Part shown: in pieces, positions 1-8,733 of the stretch
Numbering within the stretch: position 1 is the first letter of the stretch
Layout: each line of letters starts with the position of its first letter
Origin: SG8-4 sp964598225
GTDB lineage: Bacteria > Planctomycetota > Phycisphaerae > Sedimentisphaerales > Anaerobacaceae
Direction of reading: 5' to 3'
NCBI GenBank assembly: GCA_964598225.1
Contig: CAZRBG010000059.1
Location: 1-34,265 of the forward strand
Length of the DNA: 34,265 nucleotides
Notes under the pieces: model-generated
The model's database searches: none
The model's input: only the letters and a program-made list of their open reading frames with translations
Told to the model about the DNA's origin: nothing
Translations under genes and position numbers: made by a program

Positions 1-42
1 TAAGTGACCTCTCGCAATGCTAAAACCACGAAAGGAGCTATC

Positions 43-726
43 ATGAATTTGGAATATTCATCCCGTCGCAGCGTGTTACAGATGCTTGCAGGAACACCGA
101 TATTTCTGGGAGTATCGCCATCGGTTGGAAAAGATGTTAACAAGACCTCGAAAGCGCAAAAGATTCTTATGCCGGTAGGCGATGCGACGGAGGTAGTGGA
201 TACGCTCTATCCCTTCTTCCGCGTTGCCGAGGACGGCTATCGCCCAGTGGTGGCCGGTCCCGAGGCAAGGATGTATCACATGGTATTGCACGAAATTCCA
301 CCTGCGAGCAACATTCCATGGGATATCACCGAAGAGCGTCCGGGTTATCATATCAAGGCCGAAGTGGCCTTCCGCGATGTTGATCCGAGTGAGTATGCAG
401 GGCTGTTTGTATCCGGCGGTCGTGCGCCGGAGTACCTGCGCTACGACGAGGATCTGATGGGGATTGTTCGACACTTCTTTAAGGCGAACAAGCCGGTGGC
501 CGTGGTATGCCACGGGATTGAGATCGTCAGTGCAGCCGGCGTGATCCGTGGGCGGACAGTAACGACAGTGGCCAAATGTGCTCTGGATTGTGCGCAGGGC
601 GGAGGAAAGTACGTGAATCAGCCGGTTGTGGTGGACGGTAACTTGGTGACTGCCCGGACATGGCATGATAACACACCATTCATGCGTGAATTCATGAAAA
701 TGCTTGCTGTTGCTCAGAAGAAATAA
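43..726 (+). CDS. Exported DJ-1/PfpI-family protein (class I glutamine amidotransferase-like fold)
   Basis: A 227-residue protein. The start at 43 is chosen because AAAGGAG lies 5-10 bases upstream and the protein then opens with a Tat-like leader (SRRSVLQMLAG, residues 7-17). The body matches the DJ-1/PfpI fold: GDAT at 47-50 with a candidate acidic residue E50, and the nucleophile elbow VVCHG, with Cys156-His157, in the position used by this family. Known members are glyoxalase/deglycase, chaperone or amidase-like enzymes, so the fold is clear but the substrate is not. An export signal is unusual for this normally cytoplasmic family. It is convergent with the neighbouring reverse-strand gene (about 100 bp between stops), so it is probably not part of that operon. 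A stop triplet at bases 1-3 may end the preceding gene. Family sure, function unsure. Confidence 0.85.
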   Translation: MNLEYSSRRSVLQMLAGTPIFLGVSPSVGKDVNKTSKAQKILMPVGDATEVVDTLYPFFRVAEDGYRPVVAGPEARMYHMVLHEIPPASNIPWDITEERPGYHIKAEVAFRDVDPSEYAGLFVSGGRAPEYLRYDEDLMGIVRHFFKANKPVAVVCHGIEIVSAAGVIRGRTVTTVAKCALDCAQGGGKYVNQPVVVDGNLVTARTWHDNTPFMREFMKMLAVAQKK

Positions 727-828
727 TCCGTGTACCATGATGTCACTTGGCCTTAGTGGCTCTTTTCAGTTCCTGAACGAGGCGCTTCGGGCGTGTTCTG
801 TTCCATGATAATCGTAAGAGGGCTTTTT

Positions 829-2157
829 TCATCGCATGAGTAGGCGAGCAGCCCGGGCGGCGACGAGCTGACAGGGGAGACAATAGTCCGCCATCTTTTT
901 GCCTGGTGGAAAAGACACTTGCTCATAGGCTGTCAAATGCCCTTCAGCTTGGTGATAAGCGACGTGGCCATACAGGCTGAGGAGGAAATCTTGCTTTCGA
1001 CCGAGTAACCACAATCCATAGAGATAATCGGCTAGAGGCCAGTCATCCAGGTGCCCCGAAAAACGGGTCATTCCGCAGAATTGGCCTCCAGCCGAAAGAC
1101 GCGAATTGACTATTCTGTTGGCCATATCTCTCGACAAAAGACCACTCGATAACAATTCAGGCCAGTAGCGGTAATTGGTATAAGATGCTTCTCTCGTTCC
1201 GGTCAAACGGGTTGGCCTGGTTAAAGTCCCGACTCGCGGCGGCAACCACCAGTCGGAAGGATCGTCCGGCCAAGTGTTCTTGATAGCGCGGAGCGTGTCG
1301 TGAGCCAGTGCCGTACTGACTTTTCGCATCGTGGGTATAGTCGTTGTGGGAGCAACCTCCTGCTGTTCACAAAGATCGGCCCATCGCCGAAGACCTTTGA
1401 CGACCCATGCGTTATTATGAAAATACTTGCCGGTATCTTTTCGCGTGTCTGCTTCAGGGACTCCGCTGATCAGCCCATCCTCTTTGGCCGCAGAGGCAAG
1501 TAGATGTAAGAGATACTCGCTGACGCGATCAAGTGTATTGAAGCTTTCAAGCCACCAGTCATCCGAGCCGGCTCTTTCCGCTAATAATGCCGCCGTATGA
1601 AGCATCTGCCCATACTCAGCGATGGAGGGCCCGTAGTATTTGAAAGTTCCGTCTTCTCGCACGAAATGTGATAGCCAGTAACGTAAGAGTTGAGTTGCTC
1701 TCTTTTTCATACCCCAGCTTGAGAGAGCATCCACCGCAGCAATGATGATCGGTGGGAATCCGTCATGCCGGTCCTCTGCGTACCGTCCTACACCGTACTT
1801 GGGATGGTTGCCTCGAAAGGAGGCTTCGATATGGGCGAGTCCCGTCTTAACAGATAGATCCAGGAGAGGATGCCCCGTGTCAATTGCTGGTTGTGTGTGC
1901 AGTCCCTTGACGTATTCGGCTATTTCTTGGGGATCAAAAGCGGCCTCCCCTGTTGTGCGTGGGAATAAGGAGACAATGGAATCAAGATCGGGTTGCCCGG
2001 CAATCATACGGCGAACAGGGTCTTCCAACGAGCTCTTCCAATTTGTGATCCGGTCTTCCTCGGATAGAGCCGAAACAGTGACAGGTGAGAGTACGGCTGC
2101 TGATATCGCCGCACCTTGTTTGATGAAACTGCGTCGCGTGACCTTCGAATTTATCAT
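829..2157 (-). CDS. Tat-exported protein with predicted helical (alpha/alpha) barrel, possible glycoside hydrolase or lyase
   Basis: A 442-residue protein. A Tat signal (TRRSFIKQGAAISAAVLSP, about residues 8-26) and an ATG preceded by GGGAG about 9 bases upstream support the start. The rest is rich in amphipathic helices with many Trp, Tyr and His residues (for example the LHTAALLAE, WWLESF and YLYGLWLLG stretches), which suggests a six-hairpin or (alpha/alpha) toroid like those of several glycosidases, polysaccharide lyases and epimerases. I cannot place it in a named family, and no catalytic pair is certain. It is the last gene of the long reverse-strand run, about 300 bp after the URO-D-like gene, and could have its own promoter. 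A periplasmic role on glycan fragments is inferred from context. AGE-type epimerases share the fold but are cytoplasmic. Confidence 0.75.
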   Translation of the reverse strand: MINSKVTRRSFIKQGAAISAAVLSPVTVSALSEEDRITNWKSSLEDPVRRMIAGQPDLDSIVSLFPRTTGEAAFDPQEIAEYVKGLHTQPAIDTGHPLLDLSVKTGLAHIEASFRGNHPKYGVGRYAEDRHDGFPPIIIAAVDALSSWGMKKRATQLLRYWLSHFVREDGTFKYYGPSIAEYGQMLHTAALLAERAGSDDWWLESFNTLDRVSEYLLHLLASAAKEDGLISGVPEADTRKDTGKYFHNNAWVVKGLRRWADLCEQQEVAPTTTIPTMRKVSTALAHDTLRAIKNTWPDDPSDWWLPPRVGTLTRPTRLTGTREASYTNYRYWPELLSSGLLSRDMANRIVNSRLSAGGQFCGMTRFSGHLDDWPLADYLYGLWLLGRKQDFLLSLYGHVAYHQAEGHLTAYEQVSFPPGKKMADYCLPCQLVAARAARLLMR

Positions 2158-2191
2158 AGTCTTTTCTCCCGATTAGAATGTCTTACAACAC

Positions 2192-2470
2192 TCAATAAAA
2201 AAACCGTACTACCTCACTCAGGTGCTCTTTTGGTGGAAGCGGAGGTATGTTCCCGGTTTGGATGTATTGCTTTAGTGTCTCGGGTACTGTTGAAATAGAG
2301 TTGCCGATCCACTGTTTTAGCGTTGGAAAGATACTCATAAGTCTGGCGATATCTGCTTTTTTGTAGTTTACTGTTCCGGGAAGGCCCGTTCCGTCACTGC
2401 GTGTGTTTACTGGGTCCTCGACAAGAGGCGCGGTTCCATGACATAAAATAAACGCTACGACCTTATGCAC
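2192..2470 (-). CDS. Small hypothetical protein, possibly translationally coupled
   Basis: This frame stays open from inside the preceding URO-D-like gene. A GTG at 2470 overlaps that gene's last eight bases and would give 92 residues ending in PPLPPKEHLSEVVRFFY. The part beyond the overlap has a plausible protein composition (helical, with TLKQWIG, VPETLKQYI and a proline hinge) and fills most of an otherwise empty 305-bp gap. I do not recognise a family and see no strong ribosome binding site. It could be a coupled small gene, a degraded fragment or chance. Confidence 0.35.
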   Translation of the reverse strand: MHKVVAFILCHGTAPLVEDPVNTRSDGTGLPGTVNYKKADIARLMSIFPTLKQWIGNSISTVPETLKQYIQTGNIPPLPPKEHLSEVVRFFY

Positions 2471-3557
2471 TATGTTGGCCGCCCAATGTAGAACATCCCT
2501 CGATGAAGTCAAGGACTCTATCGTCCGGAGTTCCGCTTTCGATATCTGCAAGTACAATATCGCACGGTCCATACTCTTTGGCTATGCGCTCGAGGTCCGT
2601 ACGAATTTCGTCTGGGGGGTTGTTCGCCAAGTCCATGGGAGTATACATTAGAGCCCGGCGGGCGTGAGGCATTAATGCGCGGGCCTTTTCCAAGTCTGAG
2701 TCAATCCCCATGTCAATGTATCCAAGGTTTGGGATAGTTGCGTACAGCGACACGTATGGATCGGCGTTCCACGCACAGTTATGAATGCCCAACGTCTCAA
2801 AAGCGTCGCCAATGCGACGGTCACGGGGTAGAAAGAACTCTTCATACTGCGAGGGTGAAATCATATTCACCGAACAGTTGCTGACCGTGGCGAAGTGATA
2901 ATCCACTCCGTTGTCACGCTGGCGTTCTTGTAGGCGACGGATCGCTTTGATCATAACGTCACAAATTATGTCGAAGAAGCGATGACATAATTCAGGCGCT
3001 TCATACAGATCAAGGAACAGATCCTGGCCTCGCAGCCGCTGCGCATTGTTGAGAATTCCCTGCCAGTTGATAAAGCCCGTTACCTGTCCTTCGAGTGCTT
3101 GGATATCATCGACCTGGCGCAGAATATCTTGAAAAATGGGATTCGTATCGAGGTCCGGCGGCTCAATCGCAGCCATCTGCTGCCGAGTGAGATAACGACG
3201 CGCCGTATCCGGCCAGTTGTCTTTTGCATAGACGATGGGCAGGCCGAATATTGCGGCCACAACGCAGGCGCCATAAACGCCGGTCAGCAGATCGAGCGGC
3301 GCATCAGGCTGATCGATCCTTCCGATGCGCGTTTTAGGAAAACGCCCTCGCAACTCCTTTCGCATGGCCAACACGGTTTCGCGACGGTACTCAACATCAG
3401 TATGCCACCGCCTACCGAAATCAATTCCTAATGCATCGTAATACCAGCGCGGTGTAAAACCGACTTCCGGTCGCAGGAAAGGCTCTTTTCCCTGGGCCGG
3501 TCTCCTGGTAGCAGGTGCACTCGGAGCGATATAACTGATCAGTCGCGGCTGCGACAT
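2463..3557 (-). CDS. URO-D superfamily protein, MtaA/CmuA-like methyltransferase type (1)
   Basis: A 364-residue cytoplasmic protein with no signal peptide. The overall pattern is that of the uroporphyrinogen decarboxylase superfamily TIM barrel: FINWQGILNNAQ mid-protein, then LYEAPELCHRFFDII, then MISPSQYEEFFLP. It carries His259-x-Cys261 and Cys332, matching the H-x-C-xn-C zinc site of corrinoid:thiol methyltransferases of the MtaA type rather than a heme-pathway decarboxylase. Its start lies inside the 3' end of the aldolase gene (19-base overlap), so the two are probably co-translated. In this catabolic context a role in moving methyl groups, for instance from O-methyl sugars, is an inference; no corrinoid protein is visible here. 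Superfamily sure, chemistry tentative. Confidence 0.85.
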   Translation of the reverse strand: MSQPRLISYIAPSAPATRRPAQGKEPFLRPEVGFTPRWYYDALGIDFGRRWHTDVEYRRETVLAMRKELRGRFPKTRIGRIDQPDAPLDLLTGVYGACVVAAIFGLPIVYAKDNWPDTARRYLTRQQMAAIEPPDLDTNPIFQDILRQVDDIQALEGQVTGFINWQGILNNAQRLRGQDLFLDLYEAPELCHRFFDIICDVMIKAIRRLQERQRDNGVDYHFATVSNCSVNMISPSQYEEFFLPRDRRIGDAFETLGIHNCAWNADPYVSLYATIPNLGYIDMGIDSDLEKARALMPHARRALMYTPMDLANNPPDEIRTDLERIAKEYGPCDIVLADIESGTPDDRVLDFIEGCSTLGGQHSA

Positions 3558-4549
3558 GCCGGCCCTCCTATTTTTTCAAAGAGCCTCAGAGTCTGCATTT
3601 GTTGCTTGATCTGCATTCGTTCCGAAGATTTGAACCGTTGGAGTGGTTCAGCCATGAAGTCCTCGCAAATCCCCACGATAGACAGAGCACATTTAAGGCC
3701 CCTCAGATAGCTCGATTCGGATTGACCCACGCTGTAGATTTCAGTGCTAATCCTCATGACCTCGCTGTGCAATGCAGTTAAACGGTCGAGATCGCGTTGT
3801 TGTGCGGCCTCATAAAGTTGGACATAGAGCCGGGGATACAAATTGGCGCCACCGTTGACGCCACCGTGGCCACCCAGCAAAAGCGACTCACCCAGTAATT
3901 CTTCCGGGCCGATCAATACAGTGAAGTCCGGGCGATCCCGGAATAGCGAAATAAGACCGTGAAAGTAGATCATGTCCGATGAGCTATCCTTGATTCCGAG
4001 CACATCCGGCAGCTCGGCAGCCCGCCTGACGGTCTCTAACTCGAAACCTGTCTTCGTATGGCTTGGTATGTTGTATAGGAACATTGGAAGCGGCACCTCA
4101 GCCACAAGTTGCTGGACATACTCCAGCAACTCCGGTTGGCTCATTGAGAAGTAGTAAGGCGGGGCGACCACGACGGCCGAAGCGCCGGCTTTTGCGGCCG
4201 CATGAGCCAACCGCACGGATTCGGTAAATACCGTATCGGTGATACCCACCAACACGGGAACTCGCCCATTCACATGGCGGCAGGTTCGGTCGATCAGCTC
4301 AGTTCGCAATCGGTAGCTCAGAGACGGTCCCTCGCCGGTAGTTCCGAGAATAAACAGCCCGTGCACACCTCCATCAAGGATGTGTTCAACCAATCGTTCA
4401 AGACCCGTCAGGTCCAGGGTGTCGCGATCCCGCAATGGCGTTACCATAGGAGGTATAATACCTTGCAGGGGCAGGGGCAGGTATGAAGACGCCACGTGGC
4501 GTGTGGCCTCGGAAGTCTTGTTGTTTGCCAATTCAGATGGTGATGTCAT
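3539..4549 (-). CDS. DHDPS / N-acetylneuraminate lyase family class I aldolase
   Basis: A 336-residue protein with the full signature of the dihydrodipicolinate synthase/NanA family. GTTGE at 69-73 binds the pyruvyl carboxylate, YNIP at 159-162 supplies the catalytic tyrosine, and GIKDSS at 185-190 places the Schiff-base lysine at 187. Members cleave or form 2-oxo acids with pyruvate (DHDPS, sialic acid lyase, KDG or other oxo-sugar aldolases), and motifs alone do not separate these. Its place between two URO-D-like genes and near a sialic-acid-transporter-like SSS gene and Asp-box proteins favours a sugar-acid aldolase over lysine synthesis. It overlaps the gene before it by 17 bases and the gene after it by 19, which marks a tightly coupled operon. 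About 28 N-terminal residues precede the usual family start, so a later start is possible. Confidence 0.9.
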   Translation of the reverse strand: MTSPSELANNKTSEATRHVASSYLPLPLQGIIPPMVTPLRDRDTLDLTGLERLVEHILDGGVHGLFILGTTGEGPSLSYRLRTELIDRTCRHVNGRVPVLVGITDTVFTESVRLAHAAAKAGASAVVVAPPYYFSMSQPELLEYVQQLVAEVPLPMFLYNIPSHTKTGFELETVRRAAELPDVLGIKDSSSDMIYFHGLISLFRDRPDFTVLIGPEELLGESLLLGGHGGVNGGANLYPRLYVQLYEAAQQRDLDRLTALHSEVMRISTEIYSVGQSESSYLRGLKCALSIVGICEDFMAEPLQRFKSSERMQIKQQMQTLRLFEKIGGPACRSRD

Positions 4550-5687
4550 GCCACATCTCCTTCATATCCAAACATTGTTCTCTTTTTTGAGGGTGCACCA
4601 GCGGCCGCAGGATGCAACGAGCGCCGGTCTCGCGGACCAGTCCACCGAGACGGCGCGTGTACGATTCCCAATCCTCGTCCGGCTCGGCAGCCACCCGGCT
4701 GCACAGCACGGTGCCGGTCTCGGCACACTGCTCCAGAAGCCAGCGGGTTTCGTACATTTCGGGATTCCCCAGATCTATCGCCCGGACACATGGCATCTTA
4801 CAAAGCATCTCGAAGAAAGCATGGTGTAAGCCGCAGTAATGAACGAAAGCGCCTTCGAAAAACGAAGCGGCCTTTTCGATTGGGGGAAGAACCAAACGCT
4901 CTATACTGCGAGGTGAAATAAGCGTGGCCGTGTCTTCGGATATGCGGATTCCGGCATTAGAAAAGTAAATGCCTTGTGGCGTAGCGTGGCCGTGCATCAT
5001 AACATTATCAGGCTCTCCAAGGAAACGCTTGACGCAGCGAGTGGCCTCAACCATAAGATTGAGGCATATCTCCAGGAGTTCGAGTATCCAGGCCTCTTTT
5101 TCGGAATCCATCATGTCGAGGAAGATGGCCTCCCCGTATAGCAAATGAGCGATGTCGAAAACACCCTGTGTATCGGGATGGTACGCGGCCACACCTCTCT
5201 CGCTTGATTCGGCATGGATTCGGTAGAACGCCTCGGCCAGTCGCATCACTTCGGTATCCAGAACGCATACGTCTTGTGACGTGCGGATGGACTCGGGCTG
5301 AAGGGGCTTGCGTACCCACGGCATCTGACCATCTCGGACAACGTACTCTTGCCCGGTCAGTGCCGGCACGAAAATTGTCCCCAGGTTGGGACGCACAGTC
5401 GGAATTCCATCTGTGGGCCAGTCGATAAGAGGCCTTGCCCGCCTGATTTCCGACTCCCACATCAGGGCAGGATCATAGAAGCAACCGCGGTAGTCTGTTG
5501 TATCATAGAGAGGTACGTCACCGGCGGGAATCAGGATCAGACTCGGGCCTTGCCCTCGCCAAAATGCTTCGTGGAGGGCTTTGCGCGTGTCGATAATCGA
5601 AGACTTTCCTGTTTTCCGGTGTAAGGCCTCTACACGGCTTTTATGCTCTGTTGTTCTGAGAGAAGGTTTCCCGGTAGAACTTTTCAC
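4533..5687 (-). CDS. URO-D superfamily protein, MtaA/CmuA-like methyltransferase type (2)
   Basis: A 384-residue protein related in fold to the other URO-D-like gene two positions downstream but clearly diverged. His283-Tyr-Cys285-Gly and Cys358 (72 residues apart from Cys285) form the same H-x-C-xn-C zinc-type pattern seen in MtaA-like methyltransferases. The arginines expected of true uroporphyrinogen decarboxylase are not evident at the N-terminus. Translation starts at a GTG whose bases overlap the stop of the SSS symporter gene (GTGA, 4 nt), and its 3' end overlaps the aldolase by 17 nt. There is no signal peptide, so it is cytoplasmic. Substrate unknown. Having a pair of such proteins suggests a methyl-transfer relay or two substrates, which is inference. 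Confidence 0.82.
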   Translation of the reverse strand: MKSSTGKPSLRTTEHKSRVEALHRKTGKSSIIDTRKALHEAFWRGQGPSLILIPAGDVPLYDTTDYRGCFYDPALMWESEIRRARPLIDWPTDGIPTVRPNLGTIFVPALTGQEYVVRDGQMPWVRKPLQPESIRTSQDVCVLDTEVMRLAEAFYRIHAESSERGVAAYHPDTQGVFDIAHLLYGEAIFLDMMDSEKEAWILELLEICLNLMVEATRCVKRFLGEPDNVMMHGHATPQGIYFSNAGIRISEDTATLISPRSIERLVLPPIEKAASFFEGAFVHYCGLHHAFFEMLCKMPCVRAIDLGNPEMYETRWLLEQCAETGTVLCSRVAAEPDEDWESYTRRLGGLVRETGARCILRPLVHPQKREQCLDMKEMWHDITI

Positions 5688-7318
5688 AATGCCCTCCTCG
5701 AAGATTCATCTTGATCGGCGGGCTTTGAAAAGGAATCGCCTTCATGCGATCCGGTAAACCTGCTGATTAGCAGTCCGGCCAATAGAATAGTTAATGTGCC
5801 CATTACGGGGACCAGAAAGGCATGAAATGGGCTCCGCAACACAGCCCATCGGCCCACGAAGTACTTTGAGAGCGTCATCCAGCCGATGACTGCGACCCCA
5901 AGACAAACACCCGTCACGGCGGCGGGGTTTGCAGCTTTTCTCGATATCATTCCCAGCAGGAACAGACCAAGCATTCCTCCGCCGAAAACGCCAGACATCG
6001 TCCACCAGGCATCCAGGGCGCTGGTCACACTCACCAGCAGTAACGCCACCCCTGTGCCCAGAATGCCCCAGACCACCGTGGCGCCATATAACATGCCCAT
6101 CGACTGCCGCTCACTCGCCGAGCGGTTGACATAGCGCTGATAGTAGTCCCGCATCAGTAATGTGGCCGAGGAGTTCAGACTCGTCGAGACAGTTGACATA
6201 GCCGCGGCGAAGATGGCTGCTATCAACAGACCTGTTACGCCCACTGGGAGTTTCGCCCCGATAAAATGCGGGAAAACCTTGTCGCCGATGTCAGCGGGAC
6301 TCAGCTTGTCTCGTTCAGTAGCCAGCTTTGACTGGTAGGTCTGGTCGGACTCGTCAAATCCCTGCGACTGAAGCTTCTGTACGGCAACAGCGGTGCGAAC
6401 CTCCTCCAGCGCCGCCGGATGAACCTCGTAATAGGCGAACAGGCTCGTGCCAATAAAGAAAAATATCGCTGATACCGGCACATAGAGGAGTCCGCCAAGC
6501 CAGACACTCTTTCGTGCCTCTCGATCGGAACGAGAGGTGATATATCGCTGGACGAAGCTTTGATCGATACCAAAGTTCTGAAGGTTCATCGTTACCCCGT
6601 AGATTAAAACCACCCAGAAGGTCGGCTCGGCCACCGAAAGCCCGAAACTGCCCAGGCTGAACTTGTTATTGGCCGAAGCGATGGACAGAATCTGCCCGGG
6701 CCCCTCCGGCATACCCAGCAACATGACCACTGCACAGACGCCCGCGCCGGTCATCAGCACGATTGACTGCATGGCGTCGGCCCAAATGACCGCTACGATC
6801 CCGCCGACGAAAGCATAGATCGTCACGGAAATACCCGTGATCAGGATGATGATGCGGATGTCCCAACCCAGTAGGACGCTCATTGGTAGTGCCATCAGGT
6901 ACATGACAGCGCCCATTCGGGCAAGCTGGGTCAGAAGGTAGAACACGCTGGCGTACATTCTCGCCCACGGGCCAAACCGGTGCTCCAGATGCGCGTAAGC
7001 AGAGACCTCAGCAGTTCGCCGGTAATAGGGCAGAAAATATCGCACCGCTACCCACGTGGCGACCGGCAGCGAGAGGCTGAAGACGAATGGATTCCAGTTG
7101 GTGGCGTACGCTTTACCCGGCAGCGCCAGGAAGCTGATGCTGCTCAGATAGGTCGCGAAGATCGACAACCCACACGCCCAGCCGGGCAGCGACCTATCAC
7201 CCGCTGTGAAACCTTCTGTCGAACGCGTCTTACGATAAAAATAAAAACCTATACCCATTGTGGCGACAAAATAGATCGCCAAGACTATCCAATCGATGTT
7301 AGAAAAATGTGTTTCCAT
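5684..7318 (-). CDS. Sodium:solute symporter (SSS family), sialic-acid-transporter-like
   Basis: A 544-residue integral membrane protein with about 13 hydrophobic helices, the expected size for SSS transporters (LeuT fold). Early motifs such as GLSIFATYLSSISFLALPGK, then AYAHLEHRFG, then YAFVGGIVAVIWADAMQ, resemble the SiaT branch of sodium/sialic acid symporters. This is a resemblance from memory, not an alignment. A long soluble loop (about residues 290-350) separates the middle helices. It would import a sugar or sugar acid with sodium for the aldolase encoded two genes later. The start ATG at 7318 follows a 116-bp gap after the FAD oxidoreductase gene, and its stop overlaps the next start by 4 nt. 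The gap contains ATAACACGTTTAG (7351-7363), a possible LacI-type half operator. Confidence 0.92.
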   Translation of the reverse strand: METHFSNIDWIVLAIYFVATMGIGFYFYRKTRSTEGFTAGDRSLPGWACGLSIFATYLSSISFLALPGKAYATNWNPFVFSLSLPVATWVAVRYFLPYYRRTAEVSAYAHLEHRFGPWARMYASVFYLLTQLARMGAVMYLMALPMSVLLGWDIRIIILITGISVTIYAFVGGIVAVIWADAMQSIVLMTGAGVCAVVMLLGMPEGPGQILSIASANNKFSLGSFGLSVAEPTFWVVLIYGVTMNLQNFGIDQSFVQRYITSRSDREARKSVWLGGLLYVPVSAIFFFIGTSLFAYYEVHPAALEEVRTAVAVQKLQSQGFDESDQTYQSKLATERDKLSPADIGDKVFPHFIGAKLPVGVTGLLIAAIFAAAMSTVSTSLNSSATLLMRDYYQRYVNRSASERQSMGMLYGATVVWGILGTGVALLLVSVTSALDAWWTMSGVFGGGMLGLFLLGMISRKAANPAAVTGVCLGVAVIGWMTLSKYFVGRWAVLRSPFHAFLVPVMGTLTILLAGLLISRFTGSHEGDSFSKPADQDESSRRAL

Positions 7319-7434
7319 GAAAATCCCGTCACAGTACTAAGAAACATTCAATAACACGTTTAGTTTTGACACCTCCAATGAGATAGTATTTCTATAGACG
7401 GACATGATCATATCTAACTTCTGCTTAAAGACCA

Positions 7435-8733
7435 TCAGACATCCAGTTTACCTCCCCGCCGCTCAATAGCTTTTCTTATCTCGCTGGGATCGAGATCACG
7501 GATGTCGCAGTCTCTGGCGGTTGCCATTGCGGCTGCGATTCCAGCCGCCTGGCCCATCATCGAGCCGCTGGTGCTTACTCTGGCCGAAGACAACGCCAAC
7601 TGGTCGCAGGAGAAACCTCGCCCGGCCATCAGCAGGTTCTTGGCGTCCCGAGCGATAAGACTGCCCAAAGGTATTTGGTATGGTGGAACCTGATTGTAGG
7701 CCATCGGTGCACCGGGAATGTGGTTGTCCAATTGATATGTCCCTACGGCAACACCGTCGTCGAAGGACCGGGCTTTGAGCAGATCGTCTACTTTCAGCAC
7801 GTAGTCGCCAACGATACGACAGCCCTCTCGGATGCCAACAATCGGCGAGCAATGATCGTAACGCCACTTCTTACCTGATGCCAGGTCGGCGGCATGACGC
7901 TCCATAACCGTACGCCGTACAGCGATCTCGGCAGCGGTCATGGTCTCGGTGTCAATAGAGGAATACTTGAACAGCCATTGCTTATTGGCCTTTTCACCCG
8001 GCCCATTCGGCCACACACTTCGTCGGGGCAATTCCTTGCCGGTAGTCGGCCAGTCCTCGGGCATCTGAGGTCCAGGGGGTTGCCCTTCCCGCACGAAGTA
8101 CATCATAGACATCGGCAGGGGCTCTTTCGAAATCATCACTTCGCATTCAGCCGCGCGCGCTACGTCGCCGCCGCCCGTGCAGTCGATAAACTGCCGAGCC
8201 GCCAGGGCCTCCGGACCGGAAAAAGCAGCCAATATACAAGCTGAGATTCGTCCGTCCTCAGCGCAAACATCCGCGAATCGTGTGTGCAGCAATAGCTTCA
8301 CACGGTGGCGTAGCATCAACTCCTGGAGCACGACAGCCAGAATTTCATGGTCGAAGATTTCGGCACGTGGTTGACCTATCGAATCCCATCTCTTCAGATC
8401 AGCTATGACCTCGTCGAAGGTTTTGCCGTTGCCGTCCATTCTTCCGCAAAAACTGGCGACCCCGCCACTGGTCAGGTCTCCGCCACAAATCGCGAACCTC
8501 TCCACAAGCACAACTTTAGCCCCGGCATCCGCCGCGGCGCAGGCCGCTGAAACACCCGCGATGCCCCCGCCGATTACCGCCACGTCCGCCTCCCACCTGA
8601 CAGGGACCCTTCGATTCCAAGCCACTTCCTGCCCCCTCCGGCGGATCGATGGCCCCGATGTACCCGTTCTACTATTAATTGCCGGGGATAGAGAGCCGGC
8701 GGCAACAGCCTTTAAAAAGATCCGTCGCTTCAT
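7435..8733 (-). CDS. FAD-dependent oxidoreductase (FAD_oxidored type)
   Basis: A 432-residue protein. A short basic-hydrophobic leader (MKRRIFLKAVAAGSLSP) suggests export or a degenerate Tat signal. The Rossmann dinucleotide motif VIGGGIAGVSAA begins near residue 53 (glycines 55, 57 and 60), with the ribose-binding acidic residue E78 at the end of strand 2. It is followed by CGGDLTSGG, typical of the family in which FAD is bound next to a conserved Cys-Gly-Gly. A later GRGFSCDQLALSSAR segment matches the second FAD-contact region. Many such proteins in carbohydrate loci are uncharacterised, and oxidation of a sugar or hydroxy acid is likely but unproven. It overlaps the preceding fusion gene by ATGA (4 nt), so it is co-translated with it. 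Confidence 0.88.
   Translation of the reverse strand: MKRRIFLKAVAAGSLSPAINSRTGTSGPSIRRRGQEVAWNRRVPVRWEADVAVIGGGIAGVSAACAAADAGAKVVLVERFAICGGDLTSGGVASFCGRMDGNGKTFDEVIADLKRWDSIGQPRAEIFDHEILAVVLQELMLRHRVKLLLHTRFADVCAEDGRISACILAAFSGPEALAARQFIDCTGGGDVARAAECEVMISKEPLPMSMMYFVREGQPPGPQMPEDWPTTGKELPRRSVWPNGPGEKANKQWLFKYSSIDTETMTAAEIAVRRTVMERHAADLASGKKWRYDHCSPIVGIREGCRIVGDYVLKVDDLLKARSFDDGVAVGTYQLDNHIPGAPMAYNQVPPYQIPLGSLIARDAKNLLMAGRGFSCDQLALSSARVSTSGSMMGQAAGIAAAMATARDCDIRDLDPSEIRKAIERRGGKLDV

Noticed and set aside
3539..4549. Calling the aldolase dapA or nanA outright
   Set aside because: The visible motifs are common to the whole family and do not settle the substrate.
2463..5687. Annotating the two URO-D-family proteins as heme-pathway HemE
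   Set aside because: They carry the H-x-C-xn-C zinc pattern, lie in a catabolic operon and diverge from HemE at the N-terminus.
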